DNA from: Anaerolineae bacterium
Lineage (GTDB): Bacteria > Chloroflexota > Anaerolineae > Aggregatilineales > Phototrophicaceae
NCBI GenBank assembly: GCA_022823945.1
Contig: JAJEBK010000011.1
Location: 39,897-103,896, forward strand
Reading direction: 5' to 3'
DNA: 64,000 bases
Part shown: piece by piece, positions 45,741 to 53,339 of the stretch
How the letters are laid out: every line of letters begins with the position of its first letter
Numbering within the stretch: position 1 is the first letter of the stretch
The notes under the pieces: model-generated
What the model was told of the DNA's origin: nothing
Database searches by the model: none
Seen by the model: the letters and a program-made list of their open reading frames with translations, nothing else
Program-made: the position numbers and the translations under genes

Positions 45741-46811
45741 ATGCAGGCGACTATTGCGGTACTTTCTGGCGATGGCATCGGTCCCGAAGTGGTTTCGCAT
45801 GCGACCAGGCTGCTGGCTGCGATTGCCGAAAAACGCGGTCATCAGTTTCGATTCGTGCATGGGTTGATCGGCGGCATCGCCATTGACGAGACGGGCGATC
45901 CACTGCCGCCAGAAACTGTCGCCATCTGCGAAGATGCCGATGCCATTTTGCTTGGCGCGGTCGGCGGACCAAAGTGGTCTGATCCCACAGCGACTGTCCA
46001 GCCCGAGCGCGGCTTGCTGGGTTTGCGGCAGCATTTTGGCCTCTTCGCCAACTTGCGCCCGGTCAAAACTTATCCTGCCCTGGCGGCGCAGGCCCCGCTG
46101 CGCGCAGATCTGCTGCAAGATATCGATATTCTCTTTGTGCGCGAGCTGGTCAGTGGCATCTATTTTGGCGAGCGCCAGGAACAAGGCGCAGGCGATGTCT
46201 CCTACGACACCATGACCTATACGAGCGCCCAGGTCGAACAAGTGGCGAATGTGGCTTTTCGCGCGGCGCAAGGCCGGCGGGGCAAGCTGTGTTCGGTGGA
46301 CAAAGCCAATGTGCTGGCTTCCATGCGGCTGTGGCGACGCACGGTTGTGGCGTTGCACGAAGAATACGCCGATGTCGAGCTGGAGCATTTGCTGGTGGAC
46401 GCGGCGACCATGCACTTGCTGACGCGCCCGGGCAGCTTTGATGTCATCGTGGCGGGCAACATGTTCGGCGACATATTGAGCGACGAAGCCTCCGTGCTGG
46501 CGGGCAGCCTGGGCATGTTGCCGTCCGCGTCACTGCGCGCCGACAATTTTGGCTTGTATGAGCCGGTGCATGGCACTGCGCCCGATATCGCCGGGCGAGG
46601 CATAGCCAACCCGATCGGCATGTTCCTCAGCGCGGCGCTGCTGCTGCGTTACAGCTTGCGGCTGGACGATGAGGCAAGCGCGATCGAGGCGGCTGTTGAT
46701 GCGGCGCTTGCCGATGGCTTGCGCACGGCTGATATTGCCAGCGCCGACGAGACGCCCGTGTCTACTGATGAATTCGCGGCTGCAGTTTTGGCGCGTATAG
46801 AAACTTCCTGA
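45741..46811 (+). CDS. leuB: 3-isopropylmalate dehydrogenase
   Basis: A 356-residue beta-decarboxylating dehydrogenase. IAVLSGDGIGPEVV at the N-terminus, GLLGLRQHFGLFANLRPVK, and NMFGDILSDEASVLAGSLGMLPSAS (metal Asp) are diagnostic; EPVHGTAPDIAGRGIANPIG binds NAD. It oxidises 3-isopropylmalate and probably also 3-methylmalate from the citramalate route. It is the last gene of the operon, facing murA with 6 nt between stops. Confidence 0.96.
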   Translation: MQATIAVLSGDGIGPEVVSHATRLLAAIAEKRGHQFRFVHGLIGGIAIDETGDPLPPETVAICEDADAILLGAVGGPKWSDPTATVQPERGLLGLRQHFGLFANLRPVKTYPALAAQAPLRADLLQDIDILFVRELVSGIYFGERQEQGAGDVSYDTMTYTSAQVEQVANVAFRAAQGRRGKLCSVDKANVLASMRLWRRTVVALHEEYADVELEHLLVDAATMHLLTRPGSFDVIVAGNMFGDILSDEASVLAGSLGMLPSASLRADNFGLYEPVHGTAPDIAGRGIANPIGMFLSAALLLRYSLRLDDEASAIEAAVDAALADGLRTADIASADETPVSTDEFAAAVLARIETS

Positions 46812-46817
46812 AACTGG

Positions 46818-48122
46818 TCAGGCGGGCTGCAACTCCGACTGAGCCCTAACCCGCGTGATATTCGCGCCCAGTTGACTCAGCAGGTCATCAATCCCTTCGT
46901 AACCGCGGTCGATCTGGTAGATATTATTGATGGTGCTTTCGCCTTCGGCAGCCAGAGCCGCCAGCAGAATCGTCGCGCCCGCGCGGATGTTGTCGGCTGT
47001 GAGGCGCGCCGGCTTCAAGCGATCCACCCCCTTGACGATGCAGGCGCCGCCCTGGCTGATGAGGATGTCTGCGCCCATCTGCAGAAGCGATTCGGCGTAA
47101 TCGTAGCGGTTGTCAAAGACGCGCTCGCGGATGTAGCTCGTCCCGTCTGACAGGCAAGACAGCGCGACGACGCAGGGCTGCAAGTCCGTTGGGAAGCCAG
47201 GATAGGGGTATGTCTGGATGTTGATCGGATTCAGTTGTTTTCGCCGGCCTTGTACGCGGATTGATTTGCCTTGGATGCCGATAGTCACGCCCATTTGCTC
47301 CAGCTTGGCACAGACGATACGCAGATGCTCCGGCTCGGCATCGTGCACGGTGACATCGCCGCCGGTGATCGCCGCAGCCATCATGAATGTGCCGGTCACC
47401 AGTCGGTCGGACACGGGCGTATAGTCTGTAGCGCGCAGCCGCTCGACGCCCTGGATGAATAGCGTATGTGTGCCCAATCCGCGGATATCGGCGCCCATGG
47501 CATTCAGAAAGTTGCCAAAGTCGATGACTTCGGGCTCGACCGAGGCATTTTCTAGGATCGTTTGTCCCTCTGCCAGCGCCGCCGCCAGCATCAGATTCTC
47601 AGTGCCCGTGTGGCTGGGCCAGTCGAGGTATAGCAGAGTCCCGCGAAAGCGCCGTCGTTCGAGCTCGGCGATGGTTCGGCCATCGTCAAAATATTGCACA
47701 TCTGCGCCCAGCCGTGCGAAGCCACGATGATGAAAGTCGATCTTGCGCGTGCCAATATCGCAGCCGCCACTGCCAGGCAATTCCACATAGCCCAGGCGAA
47801 TTTGCAGCGGCGCAAGAAAGAGCACGGAACCACGAAAGCGCTCGGTGATATCGGCGGGCAAGATTCCGTTGTTTACACCGCTGGCGTCAATGCGGGCTGT
47901 TTTGCTGTGCCGGTCATAGTCGACACTTGCGCCAACCACTCGCAGCAGTTCAAAGGCGCAATCTACATCTTCGATATCGGGCACCTGGCGCAGGATCGTT
48001 TCGCCATCTTCGACCACAATAGCAGCGGCGATCATTGCCAGGATGGCATTCTTGGCGCGCTGCACATGAATCTGTCCTTGCAGCGGCTGACCGCCATACA
48101 CGCGAAATGCGGAGTCGATCAT
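46818..48122 (-). CDS. murA: UDP-N-acetylglucosamine 1-carboxyvinyltransferase
   Basis: A 434-residue EPSP-synthase-fold enzyme, first committed step of peptidoglycan synthesis. The catalytic Cys lies in LPGSGGCDIGTRKIDFH, so the protein should be fosfomycin-sensitive by that criterion. The Lys-Asn pair is seen in VQRAKNAILAM, and PYPGFPTDLQP and ADNIRAGATILLAAL are conserved blocks. The ATG at 48122 (MIDSAFRVYGG) has GAGGA upstream; the longer frame from 48206 is unsupported. Its 5' region overlaps that of the divergent PLP-enzyme gene. Confidence 0.94.
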   Translation of the reverse strand: MIDSAFRVYGGQPLQGQIHVQRAKNAILAMIAAAIVVEDGETILRQVPDIEDVDCAFELLRVVGASVDYDRHSKTARIDASGVNNGILPADITERFRGSVLFLAPLQIRLGYVELPGSGGCDIGTRKIDFHHRGFARLGADVQYFDDGRTIAELERRRFRGTLLYLDWPSHTGTENLMLAAALAEGQTILENASVEPEVIDFGNFLNAMGADIRGLGTHTLFIQGVERLRATDYTPVSDRLVTGTFMMAAAITGGDVTVHDAEPEHLRIVCAKLEQMGVTIGIQGKSIRVQGRRKQLNPINIQTYPYPGFPTDLQPCVVALSCLSDGTSYIRERVFDNRYDYAESLLQMGADILISQGGACIVKGVDRLKPARLTADNIRAGATILLAALAAEGESTINNIYQIDRGYEGIDDLLSQLGANITRVRAQSELQPA

Positions 48123-48206
48123 GTCTGCTGTGTCCTCTTCGTTGCCTGATTCCTGGCTGCCAGCATAGCACAAAGGGGCAAAATGCGATAACGGCAAGGC
48201 GCGCAA

Positions 48207-48235
48207 TTGTCGCTCACTGTGGCTTGTGCTATAGT
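48207..48235 (+). promoter_or_regulatory. Promoter of the trans-sulfuration-type gene
   Basis: TTGTCG (48207-48212) and TATAGT (48230-48235) are 17 nt apart, with TGC before the -10. Transcription should start near 48242, leaving a leader of about 87 nt in which I found no riboswitch. Confidence 0.65.
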
Positions 48236-48328
48236 GCCGTCCGCAAATCCGCTCAACAGGCAGTCAATCCGTGTCGCGCCGGCGCGTTTGTTCAGATGCC
48301 CGGCAGCTTCGCAGACCAAGGGGCTGCA

Positions 48329-49570
48329 ATGCCAAACCCAAAAGACCAGCCAGACCGCCACTATCGAGGTGCCAGCACACAATCGGTGCATGGTGGCGCG
48401 GCGCGCGACAAAGGCTTCCATGCCATGACCACGCCCATCGTGCAGACAGCTACATTCACATTCAAGAACACGGCTGAACTGATCGACTTTCTGGATGCCA
48501 AGGTGTACGGCGGCGAACTTGACCGCGAAGAATATGCGCGCTATGGCAATCCGTCGACCTGGTCGCTCGAGGCGCGCATCGCCCAGCTGGAAGGCGCTGG
48601 CGACGCCCTTGTGTATCCCAGTGGCATGTCGGCAGTCACCTCGCTCTTCTTGACTGTGCTGCGCCCGGGCACTCACATCATCATGACCGATGACTGCTAT
48701 CGGCGCACCCGTCAGTTCTGCCTGACCACACTGAAAAAGTTCGGCATCGAAACCAGCATCGTGCCCATGTGCGATTATGAAGCGCTGGAAGCCGCTATCA
48801 TCCCTCGGAAGACGCGCTTCATCTTCACCGAGACGCCGACCAATCCCTACCTGCGGGTGGTGGATCTGGCGCGCCTGGTCGATCTGGCGCGGGCGAATCG
48901 CGCTTTGACCTTGCTGGATACGACTTTTGCCACGCCGGTCAACCTGCGCCCGCTGGACTATGGCATCGACTTTGTTTTGCACAGCGCGACCAAGTACTTC
49001 GGCGGGCACAACGATGTGCTGGGCGGGGCGATCGCTGGCGATGCGGGGCGCATCAAGGCCTTAAAAGATGCCCGTGGCATGTTTGGCAATGTCATCGATC
49101 CACATCAAGCCTTCTTGATCGAGCGCGGGCTGAAGACCCTGGCCGTGCGCGTGCGCCATCAAAACGAGGCGGCTTTGCAAGTCGCGCGATTCCTGGAGCA
49201 GCACAACAAGATCGACCGCGTGCACTATCCCGGCTTGCCAGCGCACCCCGACCACGAAATCGCCTGCGCTCAGATGAGCGGATTTGGTGGGGTGGTCAGC
49301 TTTGAGGTGGCGGGCGACATTCACGCGACCAGCGACTTCATCGACCGGCTGCGCATCCCGTATATCGCGCCCAGCCTCGGCGGCACAGAGAGCCTGATCG
49401 AACAGCCGGCCTATGTGAGCTACTACGACCTCAGTCCGCAAGAACGGCAAGCGGCCGGCATCGGCGACAACCTGGTGCGCTTTGCCCTGGGCATAGAAGA
49501 TGCCGAAGATATCATCGCCGATCTCGATGATGCGCTGCGTCAGGTGCCCAGTTGCGTGGATACTATCTGA
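48329..49570 (+). CDS. Trans-sulfuration-family PLP enzyme (cystathionine lyase/synthase type)
   Basis: A 413-residue fold-type I enzyme of the Cys/Met metabolism family. YGNPSTWSLEARIAQLEGA, YPSGMSAVTSLFL, ETPTNPYLRVVDL and the PLP lysine in LHSATKYFGGHNDVLGG are all present; SLGGTESLIEQPA near the C-terminus binds the substrate carboxylate. Members include cystathionine gamma-synthase, beta- and gamma-lyases and methionine gamma-lyase, which cannot be told apart here. AAGGGG lies upstream of ATG 48329; ATG 48296 is an alternative. Position between murA and thrC/thrB hints at methionine or threonine-related use. Confidence 0.88.
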   Translation: MPNPKDQPDRHYRGASTQSVHGGAARDKGFHAMTTPIVQTATFTFKNTAELIDFLDAKVYGGELDREEYARYGNPSTWSLEARIAQLEGAGDALVYPSGMSAVTSLFLTVLRPGTHIIMTDDCYRRTRQFCLTTLKKFGIETSIVPMCDYEALEAAIIPRKTRFIFTETPTNPYLRVVDLARLVDLARANRALTLLDTTFATPVNLRPLDYGIDFVLHSATKYFGGHNDVLGGAIAGDAGRIKALKDARGMFGNVIDPHQAFLIERGLKTLAVRVRHQNEAALQVARFLEQHNKIDRVHYPGLPAHPDHEIACAQMSGFGGVVSFEVAGDIHATSDFIDRLRIPYIAPSLGGTESLIEQPAYVSYYDLSPQERQAAGIGDNLVRFALGIEDAEDIIADLDDALRQVPSCVDTI

Positions 49571-49616
49571 AGCCTCCAGAATGACTGGAGGAAGAATATC
49601 CAGCAATTACTCAGAT

Positions 49617-49665
49617 TCTAAGCCCCTCCCTCATTTTGGGGGAGGGGTTTGGGGTGGGGGCTAAG
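49617..49665. repeat. Dispersed GC-rich palindromic repeat, half copy inside thrC
   Basis: The hairpin CCCCTCCC (49623-49630) / GGGAGGGG (49640-49647) is flanked by GGGGTGGGGGCTAAG. Read on the - strand it begins CCCCCACCCCAAACCCCTCCCCC, matching the left half of the copy at 19302. It supplies the last ~14 codons and stop of thrC. Confidence 0.7.
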
Positions 49666-50934
49666 CAGCTCCACGATTTGCTCAAGATCAGCTTCGGCGC
49701 TAAGCATGGGATTGCGCAGTGTTGGTGTGATGCCCGGCAGTTCATCTGCATGATAACCGATTGTGGCTTGTGGGTCTTTCAGCACATGCCCGGTCAGCAC
49801 GCCCAGAACGGTGTCGCCGCGTTTGATGATGCCGCGCTCGACCAGTTTTCGCGCGCCCGCCACCGAACAGGCAGACGCCGGCTCGCAGCCGATGCCGATG
49901 CCATCAATCAGCGCTTTGGCATCCATGATCTGTTGATCGCTGACTTGCTCGACTACGCCGCCCGTCCATTCCAGCGCGCGGATGGCTTTCTGCAGGTTGA
50001 CGGGATCGCCGATTTTGATAGCCGTGGCGATAGTCTCGGCTTTTACGGGCTGAAAGTCGCGAAAGCCGCCGGCGTAATGACGGTAGAGCGGATTCGCTCC
50101 CTCGGCTTGCACGATCGCCAGTCGCGGCAGCCGGTCGATTAGCCCGAGCTGATGCATCTCCAGCAGCGCCTTGCCAAATGCCGAGCTGTTGCCCAGGTTG
50201 CCGCCGGGCACGACGATCCAGTCCGGCGCTTGCCAGCGCATTTGCTGCAGCGCCTCGAACAGGATTGTCTTTTGTCCCTCCAGTCGGAAAGGATTGATGC
50301 TGTTGAGCACATAGATGCCCAGCCGTTCGGCCACTTGGCGAACCAGCGCCATATTGCGGTCGAAGTCGGCGTTGATCTGCAGGCAGGTGCCACCATAGGC
50401 GATGCCCTGCGCCAGCTTGCCCAGCGCAATTGCCGTGTTTTGCAAAAATATGATGCCCTGCATGCCCGCCATAGCGGCATACGAAGCCATGGACGCGGAG
50501 GTATTGCCCGTGGAGGCGCAGGCGACTCGTTGCATGCCCAGGCGTCGGGCATGGGTGACGCCGCTGGTCATGCCGCGGTCTTTGAAGGAGCCGGTCGGGT
50601 TTTCGCCTTCGTGCTTGAGCAAGAGCGTATCGACGCCGGCATAGGCTGCAACGCGGGGCAAGGGATACAGGTTCGTATTGCCCTCGCCGCGGCTGACGAT
50701 TTGCGCGTCTTCAATATCAGGATAAACGATTTCTTTGAAGCGCCAGACTCCGCTGCTGTATGGCGGATCCAGCGCGCCCAATCGCTCGTCAAACAGCGAG
50801 CGCGTGATAGGTTTTGCGCTTTTGTCAAAGTCGTGCGCGACATCCAGCAAGCCGCCGCAGCGTTCACAAGCATAGATGACACGCATAAGTGGGTATTGTT
50901 GCGCGCAATCAATACATTGTAGACTGCTTGGCAT
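49618..50934 (-). CDS. thrC: Threonine synthase with repeat-encoded C-terminal tail
   Basis: A 438-residue PLP enzyme converting phosphohomoserine to threonine. The N-terminus has a small zinc-ribbon-like pair CIDC...CERCGG as in many ThrC proteins. The PLP lysine is in NPTGSFKDRGM, and CASTGNTSASMASYAAMAG and PGGNLGNSSAF bind cofactor and phosphate. The last residues, SPHPKPLPQNEGGA, are translation of the palindromic repeat rather than family sequence. The ATG at 50934 opens MPSSLQCIDC. thrB is divergent, with only 46 nt between the starts. Confidence 0.94.
   Translation of the reverse strand: MPSSLQCIDCAQQYPLMRVIYACERCGGLLDVAHDFDKSAKPITRSLFDERLGALDPPYSSGVWRFKEIVYPDIEDAQIVSRGEGNTNLYPLPRVAAYAGVDTLLLKHEGENPTGSFKDRGMTSGVTHARRLGMQRVACASTGNTSASMASYAAMAGMQGIIFLQNTAIALGKLAQGIAYGGTCLQINADFDRNMALVRQVAERLGIYVLNSINPFRLEGQKTILFEALQQMRWQAPDWIVVPGGNLGNSSAFGKALLEMHQLGLIDRLPRLAIVQAEGANPLYRHYAGGFRDFQPVKAETIATAIKIGDPVNLQKAIRALEWTGGVVEQVSDQQIMDAKALIDGIGIGCEPASACSVAGARKLVERGIIKRGDTVLGVLTGHVLKDPQATIGYHADELPGITPTLRNPMLSAEADLEQIVELLSPHPKPLPQNEGGA
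50896..50925 (+). promoter_or_regulatory. Possible thrB promoter inside the thrC 5' end
   Basis: TTGTTG (50896-50901) and TAGACT (50920-50925) are 18 nt apart, giving a start near 50932 and a leader of about 50 nt to the thrB ATG. It lies within the first codons of thrC on the other strand, so the two promoters could interfere. Confidence 0.4.
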
Positions 50935-50980
50935 TCGCAGAACCTCGCGCCCGGCAAGGCAGCAAGGATAACGGCAGCGC

Positions 50981-51922
50981 ATGGCATATTCCAGTGTAGA
51001 AGCCTTCGCCCCGGCTACGGTGGCCAATCTGGGCGTCGGCTTCGATATTCTGGGCATGGCGCTGGCTGGCATGGGCGACAAAGCGACTGTGTCGTGGCGA
51101 GATGCGCCAGAAATCGTCATCAGCCGCATTGATGGCGATAATGCGCAGTTGCCGCGCGATCCCCAACAAAATGTAGCTGCGGTATCGGCGCGGGCCATGC
51201 TCGCTCACTTGGGCGAAAAACGCGGGTTGAAAATTCAACTGGTCAAAGGGTTGCCCTTGGCCAGCGGCTTGGGTAGCAGCGCCGCCAGCGCAGTCGTCAC
51301 CGTAATCGCCTTGAATAAATTGTTGGGCAATCCTTTCACGCGTGAGCAGTTGTTGCCATTTTGCCTGGAAGGCGAGGCGCTGGTCAGTGGTTATCATGCC
51401 GACAATGTCGCGCCCTGCCTGCTGGGCGGGATCGTGCTGGTGGCGGGCATCACAGTCGACGCGATTCAACCGCTGCCTATTCCTGCCGATCTACATGTGG
51501 CGCTGGCGACGCCGGCTGTGGCTGTGCCGACCAACCAGGCGCGGGCGCTGCTGCCCAAGACCGTGTCGCTTCGCCGGCTCATTCATCAGACAGGCATGGT
51601 CGGCAGGTTGATAGATGCGCTGCATCGCGATGATTTGCAGGCGCTTGGGGCGGCAATGGAAGGCGATCTAGTCATCGAGCCGGCGCGCGCGGGCTTGATG
51701 CCGCTGCTTGTTGAGATGCGGGCTCTGGCAAAACGCAAGGGCGCCATCGCGCTATTTATCGGCGGGGCGGGACCAACCCTCTGCGCGTTGTGCGATTGCG
51801 TTGAAGTTGCCCGGCGCGTGGCCGATGCCATGCAAACCGCGTATCGGGCGGCGAACCTGGATTGCATCGCCCAAGCCACCCGCGTTGACTGCGCTGGCGC
51901 GGTTGTTTTGCGTACGAGATGA
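50981..51922 (+). CDS. thrB: Homoserine kinase
   Basis: A 313-residue GHMP kinase that phosphorylates homoserine for ThrC. The N-terminal APATVANLGVGFDILGMAL and the ATP loop GLPLASGLGSSAASAVVT near residues 90-107 are diagnostic, and FIGGAGPTLCAL is the third GHMP motif near the C-terminus. Length is normal. It is divergent from thrC. Confidence 0.95.
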   Translation: MAYSSVEAFAPATVANLGVGFDILGMALAGMGDKATVSWRDAPEIVISRIDGDNAQLPRDPQQNVAAVSARAMLAHLGEKRGLKIQLVKGLPLASGLGSSAASAVVTVIALNKLLGNPFTREQLLPFCLEGEALVSGYHADNVAPCLLGGIVLVAGITVDAIQPLPIPADLHVALATPAVAVPTNQARALLPKTVSLRRLIHQTGMVGRLIDALHRDDLQALGAAMEGDLVIEPARAGLMPLLVEMRALAKRKGAIALFIGGAGPTLCALCDCVEVARRVADAMQTAYRAANLDCIAQATRVDCAGAVVLRTR

Positions 51923-51962
51923 ACAAGGGTTTGATTGCAGGACAATCTCATCAAAGTAATTT

Positions 51963-52146
51963 CAACACAGAGGGCACAGAGCGCATAGAGAGCACAGAGA
52001 GGAGCTATTCAAGATACAGAATTGGAGCATGCTCCCGCATTGGGCTTAACGGATGGGCAGAGTTCTTCTGCTTAACCAAGGTGAAAATCTTTTCTCAGCA
52101 TTCACAAACCCTCTGTGGTCTCTCTGACCTCTGTGGTCTCTGTGTA
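51963..52146. repeat. Inverted-repeat element with CACAGAG-rich arms, copy 2
   Basis: The left arm begins AACACAGAGGGCACAGAG at 51964 and the right arm ends CTCTGTGGTCTCTGTGT at 52145. The arms are imperfect inverted copies about 100 bp apart, built from the same CACAGAG/CTCTGTG units as the element at 32540-32680. This region between thrB and iscX has no gene and no transposase. Short frames through it are not supported. Confidence 0.65.
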
Positions 52147-52200
52147 ATCAATGGACAACCTTATTTGATGGGATTGCGCAAGAGGTCGATTGTGAAAATC

Positions 52201-52229
52201 TTGACAATCAAGCGGTGTCTGCCTATACT
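52201..52229 (+). promoter_or_regulatory. Promoter of the iscX-nuo-mrp unit
   Basis: TTGACA (52201-52206) and TATACT (52224-52229) are 17 nt apart, the best promoter match in the window. The predicted start, about 52236-52237, is only 2-3 nt before the iscX ATG, so the transcript may be nearly leaderless. Confidence 0.78.
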
Positions 52230-52238
52230 GGTGGCATT

Positions 52239-52451
52239 ATGTCGGGGACGGCTTTGTATTGGGATGCGGATTATGAGATCGTCCTGGCTTTGCTGCGCGC
52301 CTATCCCGATGCCGATCTGGACAATATCGGATTACATGAATTGAGTGAGCGCATCGTGCATTTGCCGGACTTCGCCGATGACCCGGAGCTGGTCAACGAT
52401 GCTATACTGAGGCAGATTCTGCGCGACTGGTATGAGGAGAGCGGCGAATAG
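52239..52451 (+). CDS. iscX: IscX-like iron-sulfur assembly protein
   Basis: A 70-residue acidic protein with the IscX pattern: an aromatic/Asp start (LYWDADYEIVLALLRAYPDADLD), then LHELSERIVHLPDFADDPELVN and the ending ILRQILRDWYEE. The W-D...YPD.D...L..F.DDP..N...L..I...W layout matches Escherichia coli IscX, which binds IscS and modulates iron delivery. No ribosome site precedes ATG 52239, but a strong promoter ends 9 nt upstream. Its TAG directly abuts the nuoB ATG (TAGATG), so translation is coupled to nuoB. Confidence 0.82.
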   Translation: MSGTALYWDADYEIVLALLRAYPDADLDNIGLHELSERIVHLPDFADDPELVNDAILRQILRDWYEESGE

Positions 52452-53333
52452 ATGGACTTGAATTTGCAAGAGCTCAACGCAACCGAATTCCCCGTGCCAG
52501 CCGAGCTGGAGAACAATATCGCTATCACCAGCCTCAGCCAGCTTTACAACTGGGGCAGGCGCAATTCCATGTGGCCCATGCTCTTTGGATTGGCTTGCTG
52601 CGCTATTGAAATGATCGCCACTGCTTCATCGCGCTTCGACTTTTCCCGCTTCGGCTTCGAGGTGATGCGCGCGACGCCCCGACAAGCCGATTTAATGATT
52701 GTCTCAGGCACAGTGACCAAGAAGATGGTCGTGCCGATCGTGCGCCTCTACAACCAAATGCCCGAGCCGAAGTATGTGCTGGCGATGGGCGCCTGCGCCA
52801 GTGGGGGTGGACCTTTCAAAGAGGGCTACAATGTCGTTTCTGGCATGGATAAATACCTGCCAGTGGATGTGTATGTGCCCGGCTGCCCACCGACTCCGCA
52901 AGCGCTGCTCTATGGGATGATCGCCTTGCAGCGCAAAATCGATGGTCAAAGCATCGCCAATGGCGACGATGTGCCCTGGTATGGCGCGGGGTCTGCCGAG
53001 CCGACGCCGGTGCCGGTGCTGGGTCCCGATATCATCGACCCGCGCCAGATGGACATGATTCGCCGCCAGGCTGAACGGGCTGCGCAAGATATGGTGGACC
53101 TGGGCATGCGCGAGCTGCCCGCCGCCATGCAGATGGTCCCCGCAAAATCTGCCACAACCGCCGCCGCGCCAGCCGAAACCGCGCCTGTCGATGGGGACGC
53201 GCTTGCTTTTGTCTTGCCCGCCGGTGGCACGCCCTGGACAGAAGCCGAAGATATCCGCGAGAAACGCCGGCTGCGCGCTTTGGCACGCAAGGCAGTTCGC
53301 GCCAGCCGCCGCGCCTCAGCAGAAGAGGAATAA
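52452..53333 (+). CDS. nuoB: NADH-quinone oxidoreductase subunit B with C-terminal extension
   Basis: A 293-residue complex I subunit carrying cluster N2. Cluster ligands are seen in [10 protein letters not shown] (tandem Cys), ACASGGGP and [12 protein letters not shown]. The family core ends near residue 190; the remaining ~100 residues are an extension with Ala/Pro-rich sequence and a basic tail beginning [14 protein letters not shown] at about 260. NuoI, three genes on, ends with a very similar tail. The gene directly abuts iscX and is followed by nuoCD. Confidence 0.94.
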   Translation: MDLNLQELNATEFPVPAELENNIAITSLSQLYNWGRRNSMWPMLFGLACCAIEMIATASSRFDFSRFGFEVMRATPRQADLMIVSGTVTKKMVVPIVRLYNQMPEPKYVLAMGACASGGGPFKEGYNVVSGMDKYLPVDVYVPGCPPTPQALLYGMIALQRKIDGQSIANGDDVPWYGAGSAEPTPVPVLGPDIIDPRQMDMIRRQAERAAQDMVDLGMRELPAAMQMVPAKSATTAAAPAETAPVDGDALAFVLPAGGTPWTEAEDIREKRRLRALARKAVRASRRASAEEE

Positions 53334-53339
53334 AGGACC

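Noticed and set aside
48242..48328. A SAM or other riboswitch in the leader of the PLP-enzyme gene.
   Set aside because: No terminator or recognised riboswitch core was seen in the 87 nt.
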